From: Mercenaria mercenaria
Lineage: Eukaryota; Mollusca; Bivalvia; Venerida; Veneridae
NCBI RefSeq assembly: GCF_021730395.1
Contig: NC_069366.1
Location: 68,453,001 to 68,517,000 of the forward strand
Direction of reading: 5' to 3'
Length of the DNA stretch: 64,000 bases
The number at the start of each line of letters is the position of its first letter. Position 1 is the first letter of the stretch. The position numbers and the translations under genes were made by a program. The notes under the pieces are model-generated. The model was not told where the DNA came from, did no database searches, and saw nothing but the letters and a program-made list of their open reading frames with translations. Positions 12,500 through 24,739 of the stretch are shown here, one piece after another.

Positions 12500-13730
12500 G
12501 CGCGCGTTCAGTTATAATTACGTAGATTTACGTCCGAACAATGCCGAATTGTAGTACGATAGTACATAATCATACAAAAATTGCCGAGTTTCATTACAGG
12601 TACACCTCCTTAGTCGAATTGACATGGGTAAATAGTTTTCTGAACATATGTATCAAGAGTAATCAACAATGCCCTACCTTCTTTGACTTTAGATTATTCT
12701 TTTAATACATAATGATTCCAAGAAAATATTGACAAAGGAAATGCATAAACAGAAAACTCAGCTAATGACCAGGCAGTTACCTCCTCGAAAAAATATATAA
12801 ACTATTTAAATCATGGACATAACTTAAATTTTAGACGCAATATACAAAAGCACTGTTTTTCAAAACTCACAATTATCGTATTAAATATATTATCTGGTTA
12901 GAAACCAAGGACATATGTCTCAATTTTATCAGCCATTTTTGGCAGCTATCAATAAAGGTAATCATGATAAAAGTGACCTATAGTTTTGTCAGTGCACTGA
13001 ACATTATTTTATAAGTGCAAAGTGAAGGAAACAATGGCAGATTATATTGCAATATGTAATGTATATATTTATTCTATATAAAGTCATATTCTATCCACAG
13101 CATAGTAGCGTTTTAATTTCACGTATGTAATAATAGTGTTTCTAGTATATCAAAGGCACTTTTGCGGATTTGATATACTCGTAATAACTTGAGAATTAAG
13201 CCAGTTAAGATAAATCTAATTGCTTGTCCAATTTATAGGTTGTAGCTGATACTTTTCGCACCAGTTTAGAGCCCTTTCTAATCGGAGTTAAAATTTCTGC
13301 TTTAACAATTAATAATCTCTATATAAGTGTTTGCTAGGTGGCTTTTGGTGTATTCACTGTTTGCAAAGCCTTCTGAAAAGACTGAATGAAACAAAATTTG
13401 TTATAATGCTACTATATTCGTTCTTAAGATTTGATTGAATATTACACAATAACAGTCTTTAAGTTCTGTGTGGCGGCGTAAAAAGTCTCTGGACTCGGAG
13501 GTGATTTTATTATGATCCATTGTAGTGGGGTCCAGTCAACATCTTTCATCTTAGATTTATGAGGACGCCGGTGATAAAGGCGTGAGGAATGTAGCAAAGT
13601 TGTTATATTCAATCAAACCGAGTTTGCTGTTACTTTTCTTGATTGCTTCTAAATTGTTTTTAATTTCTTTCGTAATTTCGTAGTTTACTTGTCTTCCTCA
13701 AGAAATTAGAGGATATTTGTTTGAATCAAT
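12500..13730. other. intergenic sequence, nothing recognised
   Basis: No exon, RNA gene or shared repeat was seen. The 'caatcaaaccgag' word at 13610-13625 matches the edge of repeat family A. Confidence 0.35.
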
Positions 13731-13734
13731 GAAA

Positions 13735-13880
13735 GATAGAAAGATATTTCACCCAGTGAATACCATATGTATTATTTTCACGTGTGGCCCAGCCACGAGC
13801 AAAAATGTATATTATGGTCTTCATGAATGAAATATATTTCGATCGTACATGTAAAACAAACAAATTTTCTTTTTATTCCA
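13735..13880. repeat. hairpin element with GC-rich loop
   Basis: 'gaaagatatttcac' and 'gaaatatatttcgatc' flank a loop with 'gtggcccagccacg'. The right flank 'acaaattttctttt' is shared with the hairpin at 14040-14165, so both belong to one family. Confidence 0.5.
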
Positions 13881-14039
13881 TGTTTTTACTGAATTCACCT
13901 ACTAGTTCTTAAATTCACTTACAGCATGCAATAATAGTGTACATCTAATCTATTTTAGCCTAGTGATTTCTTCAACATAAATTTCTTTCATTTCCTTGGT
14001 GTCTCAGAACATAAATAAGATAGAGGATATTTGTTTGTT

Positions 14040-14165
14040 CGCAGTGTGATATCTTCACCGATAGACAATTGAATATTTCACGAAGGCGGAGCCTGAGCGA
14101 AAATATCAGAATCGGTGAAGATATATTTTGATATCTCTCTGAAAACAAAACAAATTTTCTTTTTA
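14040..14165. repeat. hairpin element with GC-rich loop
   Basis: The arms 'gatatcttcaccgat' and 'atcggtgaagatat' pair exactly across a loop containing 'ggcggagcctgagc'. It lies about 210 bp upstream of the first recognised exon of the first VWA gene. Confidence 0.7.
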
Positions 14166-14375
14166 CTTTATGCTAATTGGTGAAGATCAACGAATTTTCT
14201 GTTTATGACATGCTTACATGTTCAAATAAGACAAATACTTCATGGTGATATTCGGATTTATTTAGGCTACCGTGTTACATATGATGCATCCGCTAAATTA
14301 CCATGGACCATGAAATAAAGTCTTCATAAATCAGTACATTTTGTATATTCTAGCTGTGCTGTGCTGTGTTTTTAG

Positions 14376-14540
14376 GTCTTCTGCTTTGCCTCGCTCTGGC
14401 GTCATGTGTAGAAGGGTCTGTAAATTCTTGTGAAGATATTGATCCTACGGCGTGTTCTGAGATGGCCAAACAAAACGCAAATTTGTGTTTTGACACTATC
14501 CTTTCGCAGACGGCATGTCCGAAATTGTGTGGCAACTGTC
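14376..14540 (+). CDS. paralog 1 exon: signal peptide end plus ShKT domain
   Basis: Acceptor 'tttttag' and donor 'gtaagt' bound a phase 1-1 exon. It encodes LLLCLALASCVEG, then a six-cysteine ShKT domain from SCEDIDPTAC to CPKLCGNC. Confidence 0.85.
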
Positions 14541-17500
14541 GTAAGTATGAAATGAAATTTGTCCTTTTACAAAAGTTCCCTTATTTAAGTGGTCGTTGTA
14601 TCCATATACGTGTTAATACGTACAGTTAGGTCTACACGTACTTTCGTATATGTCCGTTCATGTCGAAAACTTCCTAAAAAAACTGATTTTCTTCTTTTTA
14701 TTAGAATGTACTTCTTTTTAGTTTTCAGTAGAAAGTCCTTATTAAATGAAAGTGATAATATCGGCATCGTGCCTTCGTACTATGTTATGGTATTCGATAT
14801 TTGTAATTAACCGTCTTGCATTTTTCATGTACATATTTTTTTTTCAGCAATGACTTGCTACAACTGCAACACAACGAACACTGATGTAAGCTCTTGCAAT
14901 ACTGTGACATGTGACAAGAATAAGGTAATGTAATAAAATCGTGACATGATAATGTAAACAAGGCAAATGTGGCAAAAAAGGACAGATTTAACAAGCTACG
15001 AGTATGAAAAGGTTTTGAAGAGAGCTTAGCTGAATGCATATTTTTAATAGAGATCCACTGGACAGGTATAGCATGATTGGAAGACTGCAATCAAATATTG
15101 ATAATATACTTTTACTTCGAAGTAAAATGATCAGTTTCCAACCATCCAGTACATTAATTGAAACTTAAATGATATTGACATCAGAGGTAGAGAATTCATT
15201 CCTGTGAAGAATCTGTATATGGCTAGATGTTAAATGCAAACTTCGCTGTTTCCTCCACCTATATGGACTCTGTGACAACTGTTCTCGAGTATAACGAGCA
15301 ATTAATAATTTCGTATCGCACCTGTACAACAATGATTAAATTTGTTGCATGAAAACAGAAAAACACTTTAAACGTTTTAACGATTCGACTCATAGAAGTT
15401 TTAATAATAAAAAATACTTAATGCATGTAGTACTACATTCATTCTATGTATGCTACAAAAATCATATCTATCCTACATTTATTCTTTGAATGCTGCGTGA
15501 TTTATATTTATATTATGTATAATATTCACTATCAACATAACTCGTTTTATAGATTGTCGGTCTATAGTTTGTACTATTGACCGGTCTTAGGTTCAACATA
15601 GGTTTGCTGTGCTGACGTCATACCTTGAGGGAAAAAAATAAAGTTTGGTACTGATGTCATGTAATAAAATACTTATTGAATTGCTTGCAGGTCAATATTA
15701 AAAAAACTATTACCGCTCTGTCCTTTGGCCCTGGGGCAAATAGTATTGAATATTTGCCGGCAAGCCATTCAATTAGTGTATATTGCTATGTTGGAAGTAC
15801 ACGTAGAGGTCCATTACACACATCAATGATTATCTCGAGTCACCTCTTCATGGAGAATATTTTTACATTCGCGGACATTCTTAAATATTTTTCAGATGTG
15901 TATGGTTAAAATGATACAATCAACAAGAACTGGACAGAAAAGATACACACTTGGCTGTGAAGCGGAAAAGGTTTATTTCTATACTTTTTATAACCTGTCA
16001 ACAATAAATATCTATAACAAGCCAGACAGATTTAAGCTGCAACATCTTAATTGATAGAAATATGCTATCAAGGGCAAACAGGAAACCTCAAGTCATACTA
16101 ACGTAAGATTGTTCTCTTCTCGTTAATTTCATGTTTAGTATAAGATGCAGTAATTATTTTTTCTTTGTGACATGAATCATTTTGTCTCATAGATTGTCTG
16201 TAAGCTGTTCTGTTTTCAACACTAAATACTGTTGTATGTACTTGATTATAATCCTGGACATGTGTAAAATATATTGAACTTCAAACTTCTGTTAGGTTTG
16301 TGACGGCGGAAGAAAAAGGACATTACATTCACGTTCAGTGAAAATCGACTGTTGTGATAATGATCTCTGCAACACTCCGTTAGCGACGAAAACATCTACA
16401 TCACCACCAAAAACAACATCAACTTCAACTTCAACCACAACAACAACAACAACCCCGTCAACAACAACAATGCCATCAACAACAGCATCATCAACAGCGG
16501 TACCGACCACTGTTACAAATCTGAAGTCCTCGGGTAAGCTTTAGATTGTAAATACAGGTCCGTCTCAAACTTTAACTTTCGGAATTCTTAGCTCGACCAT
16601 ACGAAGTATATGGAGAGCTATCCTACTCGATCCGGCTTCGGCGTCCTTCCGCGTCTACACCTTAATTAAAGTTTTGATGAACTTTCTCTTTTTTCTCTTC
16701 ATCTCTGTAATTTTTATCAAACTTAAAATAGGTATTCCTGATCATCACCCACATCATCAGGCACAAGAGTCATAACTCCAGACCACTATTCGTGAATGTT
16801 CCTCCCACTTTATTTAGAATTTTAGGTTAAAGGTTTGGTGCACTTTGCTCAGTCTCAGATATTATTAATGGATTTGATTCATACCTAAAATATTTGTTCC
16901 ACATCTCACCCACATCAAATGACACAATGTCCATAACTTTGGCCAAAAAATTTCAGGAACTATACCCCCTTCTTACTTAGAATTTTGATTAGTTTTAATG
17001 CATTTTCACTATATCTCTGCAAACTTCAATCATCACCAACGTCATTTAACACAAGGGTCATAACTCTCACGCAAGTATTTTATGAATAATGTCCCCTTTT
17101 ACGTAAAATTTCAGGTTAAATTTTTTGATGCACTTTCACTCTATATCTGTTATTACCAAACAATTTGATTCAAACTTAAGGTATTAGGCCCCCTAATAGT
17201 AATGTGTAAAAAATGGCATTTGCTGGGTATATTCTTACAGTTGACCGTGCTTCGCACTTAATTGCAAATTTTTAAAAACTTTTACCGTGCCGTTTTTTTT
17301 ATAAATTTTGTGTAATTTATGGTATTTCCTCAAGCTCAAGTAGAGACAAATTTCAAAGTAGTGGCCTTTATCCAAAACGTTTGCAGAGAATTCATTATAC
17401 CATTATTTTTTATGAAAGAAACTATTGGTAAACAATTATAAAACTTAAAATAAAAACTGTTAGTATCATTATTTCTAGGGTGCCTGGGTAAACGGATTTA

Positions 17501-20500
17501 ATGAGACAGAATTCTAACTCCAACATTGAAAAAATAAGGTCGAATCCTGCGGGTCTGTTTTGAATTTTGCTCCCTTCATTCAAAAATAACCTTGGGGCAG
17601 AAGTAAAACCTACCTACATTTCTTCCACAATATGTAATCTAAAGAATGAAAGCAAAATACAGAACTTTTACCGCATCTAACTCAGTATTTTTAAAGATGT
17701 TTAACTCTGCCCCTTTCTGTTTCAGAGGTAAATTCACTTTGAACAGCAAGAAATCGCTTATCAAATGAATTTTTTCCACTTATGTACAATAAATCAATAA
17801 CAAGTCTTGAAAGAAGTAAAACCTTACAAGAAAAAAGGAAAAAAGGAAAATAAGGAAAAACAATTGGTCCCAGTGGGGCTTGAACCTACGCCCCCCTGAA
17901 AATTACAGTCAAAGTAGGTTTATGGTAGAAATTGAATACTCAAAATGGAGGTACTCTATTATAGGCCTAATACCTTAAGATAGTTTATATACCACATTAT
18001 CACCCACATCATATGACACAAGGGCAATAACTGATATTCCATGATTTATGCACCCTTTTTACTTAGAATCCTAGGTTAATGTCGGTGCACTTTCACTATA
18101 TCTTTGTTATTTCTTAATGTATTTGTTTCAAACCTAAAATAGTTCTTCCATATTATCGTCCTAATCATATCACACAATGTACATATCTCTGGCACAAACA
18201 TTTTGTGAATTATTTCCTATTTCTACTTAGAATATCCGTTTAATTTTAATGCGTTTTTACCATATTTCTGTTGGTACTAAATGGATTTAATTCATGTTTG
18301 AAACGGTTGTTCTACAACTTCACCCACATCATATATGAAACAAGGTTGTGACGCACTTTTGCGCTATCTCAGTTATTACTAAATACATACTAGATTCAAA
18401 CTTAAAATAGTGTCCCACATTATTGGTCACATGATATGACATATGGTGCATAACGTTTGCAGAAAGTTTCCATGAATTATAACCCTTTTATACATATTAA
18501 ATGTTTTCATATACTTTTCTATCTCTGTTATTACAAAATACATTTAACTCAGACTCAGGCTATTGTCCAATATCTTCATCCACATTTGAGTCCTTTAACA
18601 CTCCAGTGACAGCTCCAGCTGCCTCAGATGTGCCTAGTTTCACTGTCAAGCATCGAAATTTCCATATATATCGTTTTTTACAAAAGAAACTTGATTTTAC
18701 TTTGGCGATTTTCTAAGATGAGTTAAAGTGTTACGTCATATTAAAATTGCGAATATATAAGATAATGTATTGATCCTTAATATTTATTCCTGTATCAGAA
18801 ACATTAAAATTTAAATAGCAGAAAGCAAAATATAACCGTTTGGCATGTGACTGTTTCAGACCTTATCCGAGCTAAGTACATAGCTGTCAGAAATATATCA
18901 TATTAAGAAGACAGAATATACCTTTATTAACGAAAAATATCTAGTAAAGTTCTTGTTTTACATGTTAAAGAAGTAAAACCGTACGAAATAGACGCCAATA
19001 TATTTCTCAAATTCAAAATTTGGCATAAATACTAGGTTTGCTAGGAGAAAAAAGAAACTGAAATGCGTCAAAAAGTGAAAAGATTCAATTTCATCAAACA
19101 TTCCAAAACTTCGTTCCCCTTTCTATGCGAATTTCCATTTATATGACCATTTATATATTAATAGACAACGCAGAATATTTTTCTTGGAGATCAAATCTAG
19201 TTATACCTACTATATGATCTTATACATATCACTTAAACAATCGCTAATTCGTTTTGCATAAAAAAAAATAATGTATGCGTGTCAGCGTGATCCTGATTTA
19301 ACCGAGACAAAGGGGAATGCGGAAAATAATAAGACAATCGCTATGTTATTAAATTTTGAGACGGTCCAGTATATTCTTGATTTATTAAGGGGGCATATTT
19401 CTGCCATAAGTTAGCTAGGTAGCTATCACGATAATATTGTAAACTTTTCATGAAATGATTACATTTTTCTAAAAACATTACAGTTTCTAAATGCTTTTAT
19501 ATTTTATGAAAATGTTTCAACGCATAAGCTACAGTATTCTAAATTGTCAATCAAAGGTGTGCATTTTTCTTTGAGCAATAGATTGTATTTTCAGAAATTT
19601 TGAATAACATAATAATTATATAAGAAGCTTAGCTTGATCTGAATCAACATCTGTATTTTTATTTCTTGACCACTGAGAATGAATTATTATTATAAAGTAA
19701 ATTGTTTTTCTGAGGTTATTGTCTTATTCTTTCTTGACATTAACTAAGTCCAAACTTCTATTCTTGTAACATTCGTTTCGTCCTCATGTCGTCTTTGCAT
19801 GTATTTTCTATCTGCCATTGTCTTTTGCATGTACCCGTGCTGTGGTTTGCTCTTTAGGGACTCTGCAGTTTTGGAACGTGGCCCTACCTATCGGAAATTC
19901 AGGCTTGTTTTTTGTAACAACATATCAGAACAATATTTCATTTTGAATCTTCAGTATATGAAATCTTTATTTTTCAGTTATAAAGTTCTCTATATTTTTA
20001 CCTTTATTTCATACCTTCAGCATTGCTCTTCTTTGCTCTTCTGCATATTTTATAATGCCAACATGTAAGTTCTCCATATTTCATTTCAGCTTGTTCACGA
20101 GATATCATCATTATGATGGACCAGTCTATTCCATATTCCTTTGGTAATCGAACAGTCTGCAATTTTCTAATGCAGTTAGTCAAAACTATGGATATTGGAG
20201 TCAACAGCACACAGGTGGCATTGTCGTCCTTTGATTCCAGCTCTGTAAATAGTCATTGGGAGCTTGATAGGTATGTCTTATTTTTTTACTTCCGGTTTCA
20301 ATGTTTTAATAACTATTTAGATCAATCACAGACTACAATCCTTCTGCGTCTTTGGTTCGTTGCAAAATTATGCTGAGAAACAACAATCAGATGATTAAGA
20401 CTTTAAACTGTTCTACACACTAAGATTTAAACCATACTGCTTTCTTATTTTAAAAAAGACACCTGATTCGTTTTTATCTAAGGTTAAGTTTGTATGAACA

Positions 20501-21156
20501 TCTATTTTATCAGAAGCTGATGCATGAAATGACATAATAATTATGTAATAGGTGCTTACTTATTTTATCGTTATGTTACTGCAATATTGATATTTTATGG
20601 GAAGTTCCTCTTAGGGGAGACAACTGCTACGAGCTTCAAATTTAGATAAGCAAGAGTTACTGTTAATGCTTAGTTTTGTTATTATATTTAAGTAACGAAG
20701 GCTTTTTAAAAAAAAGAATTATTTTAGGCTGATTGCTCATCAACGTTCGATGATTTTAGGTATATCGATCCATTCAGTCTCTCTGTTGCCATCGCCACAT
20801 TGTCTCTCCAAGATGCTGGAATTACCCCGGACATTTACCAACCTGTGCATGACTTATATACAAAATACGGCATCTTGCAACCAAATGGACAATATGGTGA
20901 TCGCCGGAACGTCCTGGATGTTGCTATCATAATCACCGGAAGCTTCGTCAATAGCCACTCTCTGAATACAGTCCGCTATCGTTCAAATTTACTGAAAACG
21001 TTTATGTCTGTTATAACTATCGGAATAGGAGGTGTGGACCACCAGACACTTGGTGTCATCGCGAAAGACTCTAACCATGCGTTATATATCAACCAGCTAG
21101 CTGAACTCAATGGAAGTAATTTCCAAAGAAAAGTATTGAATCTTTTTTGTTCATAA
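14376..21156 (+). CDS. secreted ShKT-Ly6-Thr-rich-VWA protein, paralog 1 (5' exon not found)
   Basis: Six GT-AG exons (14376-14540, 14848-14924, 15896-15970, 16296-16533, 20090-20270, 20760-21156) join in one frame of about 377 codons. In order they encode the rest of a hydrophobic signal peptide and a six-cysteine ShKT domain; a ten-cysteine Ly6/uPAR three-finger (LU) domain ending CCDNDLCN; a Thr/Ser/Pro-rich, probably O-glycosylated linker; and a VWA domain of about 190 residues ending at a stop right after FCS. The first visible exon begins at an acceptor without an upstream in-frame ATG, so a short first exon is missing. The VWA metal site is degenerate (DQSIP, and TGS instead of TDG). 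No transmembrane or GPI signal follows the LU domain, so a secreted extracellular protein is inferred. The partner gene at 24562-50044 is a tandem paralog with EGF exons added. The function is unknown; matrix, mucus or recognition roles are possible. Confidence 0.85.
14848..14924 (+). CDS. paralog 1 exon: LU domain part 1
   Basis: A poly-T tract and 'cag' acceptor and a 'gtaatg' donor bound it, phase 1 in and 0 out. It encodes PMTCYNCNTT through VTCDKNK with four of the ten LU cysteines. Confidence 0.88.
15610..15795. repeat. intronic fold-back element with TGACGTCA
   Basis: TGACGTCA lies at 15613-15620. The arms 'attgaattgcttgc' and 'gcaagccattcaat' pair across 15680-15775. The flank 'tgatgtcatgtaataaaa' matches the element at 7630. 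Confidence 0.65.
15896..15970 (+). CDS. paralog 1 exon: LU domain part 2
   Basis: A phase 0-0 exon of 25 codons encodes MCMVKMIQSTRTG...LGCEAEK. The paralog exon at 28145-28219 has the same length and phase. Confidence 0.85.
16296..16533 (+). CDS. paralog 1 exon: LU end plus Thr-rich linker
   Basis: Phase 0 in, 1 out. It starts VCDGGRKR, contains the LU signature DCCDNDLCN, then about 50 residues dominated by Thr, Ser and Pro. The donor is 'g|gtaagc'. Confidence 0.88.
16585..18600 (+). repeat. intronic tandem-core repeat, about 190-bp units, interrupted
   Basis: Units repeat the words 'cacccacatcat', 'gacacaagg', 'cataactc', 'ttagaatttt' and 'gcactttcactatatct' from about 16690 to 17175 and again from 17979 to 18560. 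A head with 'agctatcctactcg' (16615-16635) precedes them, as in common bivalve repeats. The array is split by the TTAA-flanked insertion at 17180-17974. Confidence 0.8.
17180..17974. mobile_element. TTAA-flanked terminal-inverted-repeat element
   Basis: The ends GGTATTAGGCC and GGCCTAATACC are inverted repeats, and TTAA lies on both sides (17176-17179 and 17975-17978). The interrupted tandem unit resumes across the insertion. It has no long coding frame, so it is non-autonomous. TTAA target duplication is the habit of piggyBac-type transposases. It carries a tRNA-3'-like stretch near 17870-17900 (antisense B box). Confidence 0.75.
18601..20089. other. intron sequence, with a trace of repeat family B
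   Basis: Mostly unassigned AT-rich intron. At 19790-19915 the text 'ttttggaacgtggccctacct' resembles family B. No extra EGF-type exon was found in this intron. Confidence 0.4.
20090..20270 (+). CDS. paralog 1 exon: VWA domain part 1
   Basis: Acceptor 'atttcag', donor 'gtatgt', phase 1 in and 2 out. It encodes ACSRDIIIMMDQS... to HWELD. The MIDAS-type motif reads DQSIP, so the second Ser of DxSxS is lost. Confidence 0.87.
20760..21156 (+). CDS. paralog 1 terminal exon: VWA domain part 2
   Basis: Acceptor 'gattttag'. It encodes YIDPFSLSVAI..., DVAIIITGS, ITIGIGGVD and ends NLFCS before a stop. The last three strands of a VWA fold are recognisable. AATAAT at about 21169 is the only polyA-like hexamer close to the stop. 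Confidence 0.87.
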
Positions 21157-22290
21157 TTTTTGATTGAATAATAACTGTACCGTTTGGTTCTTTTATTTTG
21201 CTTGTCATATTTGATCGCATTTTCATTTAACTGACTCTTTGATTGTCTTTCAGAAAAAAAAAATAGAAGAAAACTAACAACCAAGCTGAGTAAATCAACA
21301 TTGTTAAAACATACATATGAAATGAACACTTTAGTTACTTACCTGCTTTTTCTGTTGTTATCACTTTACACCTTCTATTAATTTGTAAAGTAGAATTTTT
21401 ACAGGGCAGAAACCAGAAAGCTGAAAGGGAAAATGCGTGTTGTTTTCTATACTTATGTGGTATATATATGTTGAATAGTGCACTGGAAATTCTGCACACG
21501 AATATCTGGCCTCTTAGCTGTCCTAATCCTAATTCTACACAACATCACGGATTTTTCTTTTCCCCGCATATATTGCAAGAGATTCATCAGCAACATCTCC
21601 CTCTGGATTCTAATATGATTTACTCAAAATGATCAAACCTTTTTTTAGAAGAGGCTATGATTCTTGTTCTTGGACACACTATGTGTCGTTTACAGCTCCT
21701 GAAAGGCGATTATGTTTTAATATATTGCTGTAGCAGTTTCTCTCAATACACGACGTACTTGTTTTCCGAAGCCAGCAACTTGAAAATTGCACACAAATTA
21801 AGAGGAAATCAAAGGCACCTGGTTTCAAACCATGTATAATTATCACATTATAGGATGCAGTGTATTTTGTCCATAACCTAAAAAATTAATTAGTATTTAA
21901 AGTGCAGTTGCTTTTTGTGTATGTGTGTGCGTTTGCGTGCGTGTGTGCGTGCGTGCGTGCGTGTGTGCGTGTGATGGTGCGTGCGTGCGTGCGTGTGTGT
22001 TTATTTTGTTTAAATTACTTTTTCTACTAAAATGAGCTCCTTTACCATATTTTAACTACAGTAAAACCTGAAGTAACAGGCTACACACGGCGGACTTTTA
22101 AAACATGGTGTATCTTAATCATATTATATAGACTTTATCTCATGCATACTTCACTTATTAAGTATAGTTGTTACTATTTCGATGTTGTGTTTGTAATATC
22201 TCCTATTACAGTGTTTTCTTCTTTACGTTGTTTTTTTTTTCATAAAATTACTGTCATATTGTCATATACTGCCACAGGTGGCCCACCACA
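21157..22290. other. intergenic sequence between the two paralogs
   Basis: A (TGCG/TG)n microsatellite occupies 21916-22000. The rest shows no exon, RNA gene or shared repeat. Confidence 0.5.
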
Positions 22291-22294
22291 CATA

Positions 22295-22640
22295 AACGAA
22301 TATGTTGCAGGCTCGGTTTGATTGAGCCTGTTCATGGACGGTAGCGGAAATGCAAGCTACCGTCCACGCCCTCTAGACCCGGGTTGAGCAGAACTCAACA
22401 ATTACACATGTCTTAAGTGCCAGAATATAATTTAAAGACATCCGCAGATGTATTCATACGGTGGTGCCCATGCCTTCAATGATGCACAGAGTGCAATTCC
22501 AGGAAAAGCGGCGTATGGTCCCCATATGAAAAATGGCTTTGCCCTAAACGAGAAAACAATGGGCAGACCTAAACAAACTGGAATTTAGAGAGACGATCTG
22601 TGGTTATGGAGCCTGCATATCACAGGAACTGCCAAAAGAC
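22295..22640 (+). repeat. dispersed repeat family A, copy 3
   Basis: It matches 2376-2805 in order: 'tttgattgagcctgttcatgg', paired 'ggacggtagc' and 'gctaccgtcc' words, 'acatccgcag' and 'ctaaacgagaaaacaatggg'. Confidence 0.78.
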
Positions 22641-22649
22641 AAAAAACAT

Positions 22650-24560
22650 ATTCGTGGAGCGATGAAACAATACCAAAACTAAAAACATAATTTATAAGAA
22701 AAATACGAAGTTCATTTCGGGCAATCGTTGTTTCAACACTCTGACCTGTATATTGGTAAGGGCGATAGAGAGATAACACGATGCGACGACGAAGTATTAA
22801 CAAAGCACTTCCGGATCGTATTATTCAATCGTTTTATCACACTTTTTAAGGGCGATATTACGACCATACGGTCGTGCATTTTAAAAATCTTAATTTTGCA
22901 TCGTGTTCTCGAATCGTTTATCGAACTATTCGACTTTTAAGTACTTTTATCAAGAGAAATATATGATAGACATTAGTTGCCAGAACCTTGATCACATGGT
23001 TTTTTTTTTACTTCACATGTTATACAACGGTTATCAATAAGACGATTTGAATCAATATAACTACCTCTCTCTATTACTTTTAATTGGCTGAGTAAACCAG
23101 AACACCATAAATAAATCCTGGATCTATTCCATGATCAAAAGCGCCTATATATGCCTTTAAATACAGTTGATAGGTCCGAAATGGTAAACAAAGTTTGTTT
23201 TACTAGGAATTCTACGAGCTATATATGTGTGTGTTCGGGTTTAACGTCTTTTTCAACGAATTCAGTCATAATATACCTATTTCACTTTATATATTGATAA
23301 AGAAATAATTTAAACGTGGTAAGTACAGTCCCTATTATAATCAGGACATCTTAACTGTGTCAGCTTTTGTCTAGCTTTTTGTCACCTGTAATCATTAGCT
23401 TTCTGATGCAAAACGTCAGCTAGGTCATGTTTCTTATCGAACGGTTCAATAGGGTCATAGCTGTAAATGAAGAAAAGATGACTGACTACGTTAAAATATG
23501 TAATGTATATATTCATATTAATGTTAATAACTTAATAAGTTCTTGTCGTTTTTATTTTGTCTTGAGTTTTAAAAGTTTTGAAATATCTAGGAGATCTAAA
23601 GTACTATAACTCTTTGCTTTTATCTTAATCTTCCTTGAAATTATAAATTGTAATGTATGGAAGAGCATTAGAGTCAGGTGCATATTATTTATTAACTCGA
23701 AATTTCTACTATACGTGTAAATGTAGGTGTATAATGCTGATACAGTTCTTAAGTAGCTCTAGGCGGCAGGATAGGTCATACGTTGAAGTTTCGAGTTGGT
23801 AGTCGATGTTCATGTCTCTGCATGTGGGGTACACTATATATTTGTGACTGGATGTTTAGGCGGATGTATCAACTTTAATTTTTATTATCTTAGGGCAGCA
23901 AGCACAGTCGTTTAGAAGTATCCCAGTAACGTAACATTTTTGACCTTTGGCAGACGGACATAGGTTCAGATTTAGCAGGGAAAAGGCAAGGCACTTAGTC
24001 GAACTTTTTGGTAGTCACTCATTTACTTGAACTTTCCAGCTACGTATTTTGCAATGTCAAGTTGATACCACGGTACAATTTTTAACATAGTTACCCGAAA
24101 CGTTGTAGACGAAATACCGTCTTACGTATCACAAAATCTCGAGTTAAAAATATAATCCACATCTGGCACTAATTGTCTTCCATACTTCTCAGATGCCCTC
24201 GATACACTCCTGTACAATCCGCTTTTGACCGTTTTGATTCTTACAATACATGCTAGCAGAATCAGTCATGGTAAATATCTATCAATATTTGTGTTTCTTG
24301 AAATATAGTTATCAAGTAAATTCATAACGACCTTGTTACAGTGCCAGAATGGTTGCATTTGTCTTCAGCAGTTGGCTTAAGGCCTAAAGCGACAGTCTCC
24401 TATGCCAAGACACCATAAACATCACATTATCTTTTCAGACACAAGAGCAAATACGTTTATACTCTATCACAGCAATACATTATGATCAGAAAGTTATGAA
24501 TTCTGTGGTTGAGTATTTAACACTTTTTTCCATTATTTATATAACTAAAATTCAATTAAT
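22650..24560. other. intergenic sequence upstream of paralog 2
   Basis: No exon, promoter element or shared repeat could be supported. The first exon of paralog 2 may lie here if its signal-peptide exon is spliced. Confidence 0.35.
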
Positions 24561-24561
24561 T

Positions 24562-24739
24562 ATGTTACAATTAGGTTACCTACTTCTCTTCGCACTGGTG
24601 TCGAGTGTAGAAGGATCTGGATATTCTTGTGAAGATATTGACCCCGCAGCCTGTGCTCAAATGGCCAAACAAAACGCAAATTTATGTTCAGAACCCATCC
24701 TTTCGCAGACGGCATGTCCGAAATTATGCGGGAAATGTC
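24562..24739 (+). CDS. paralog 2 exon: signal peptide plus ShKT domain
   Basis: The ATG at 24562 gives an 18-residue signal peptide before SGYSCEDIDP. Six cysteines follow in ShKT spacing to CPKLCGKC, and the donor is 'c|gtaagt'. If 'ttag' at 24571-24574 is an acceptor, the exon begins at 24575 and the ATG is intronic. Confidence 0.82.

Noticed and set aside
16292-16510. A Val/Asp-rich minus-strand frame
   Set aside because: It is the antisense shadow of the Thr-rich exon of paralog 1.
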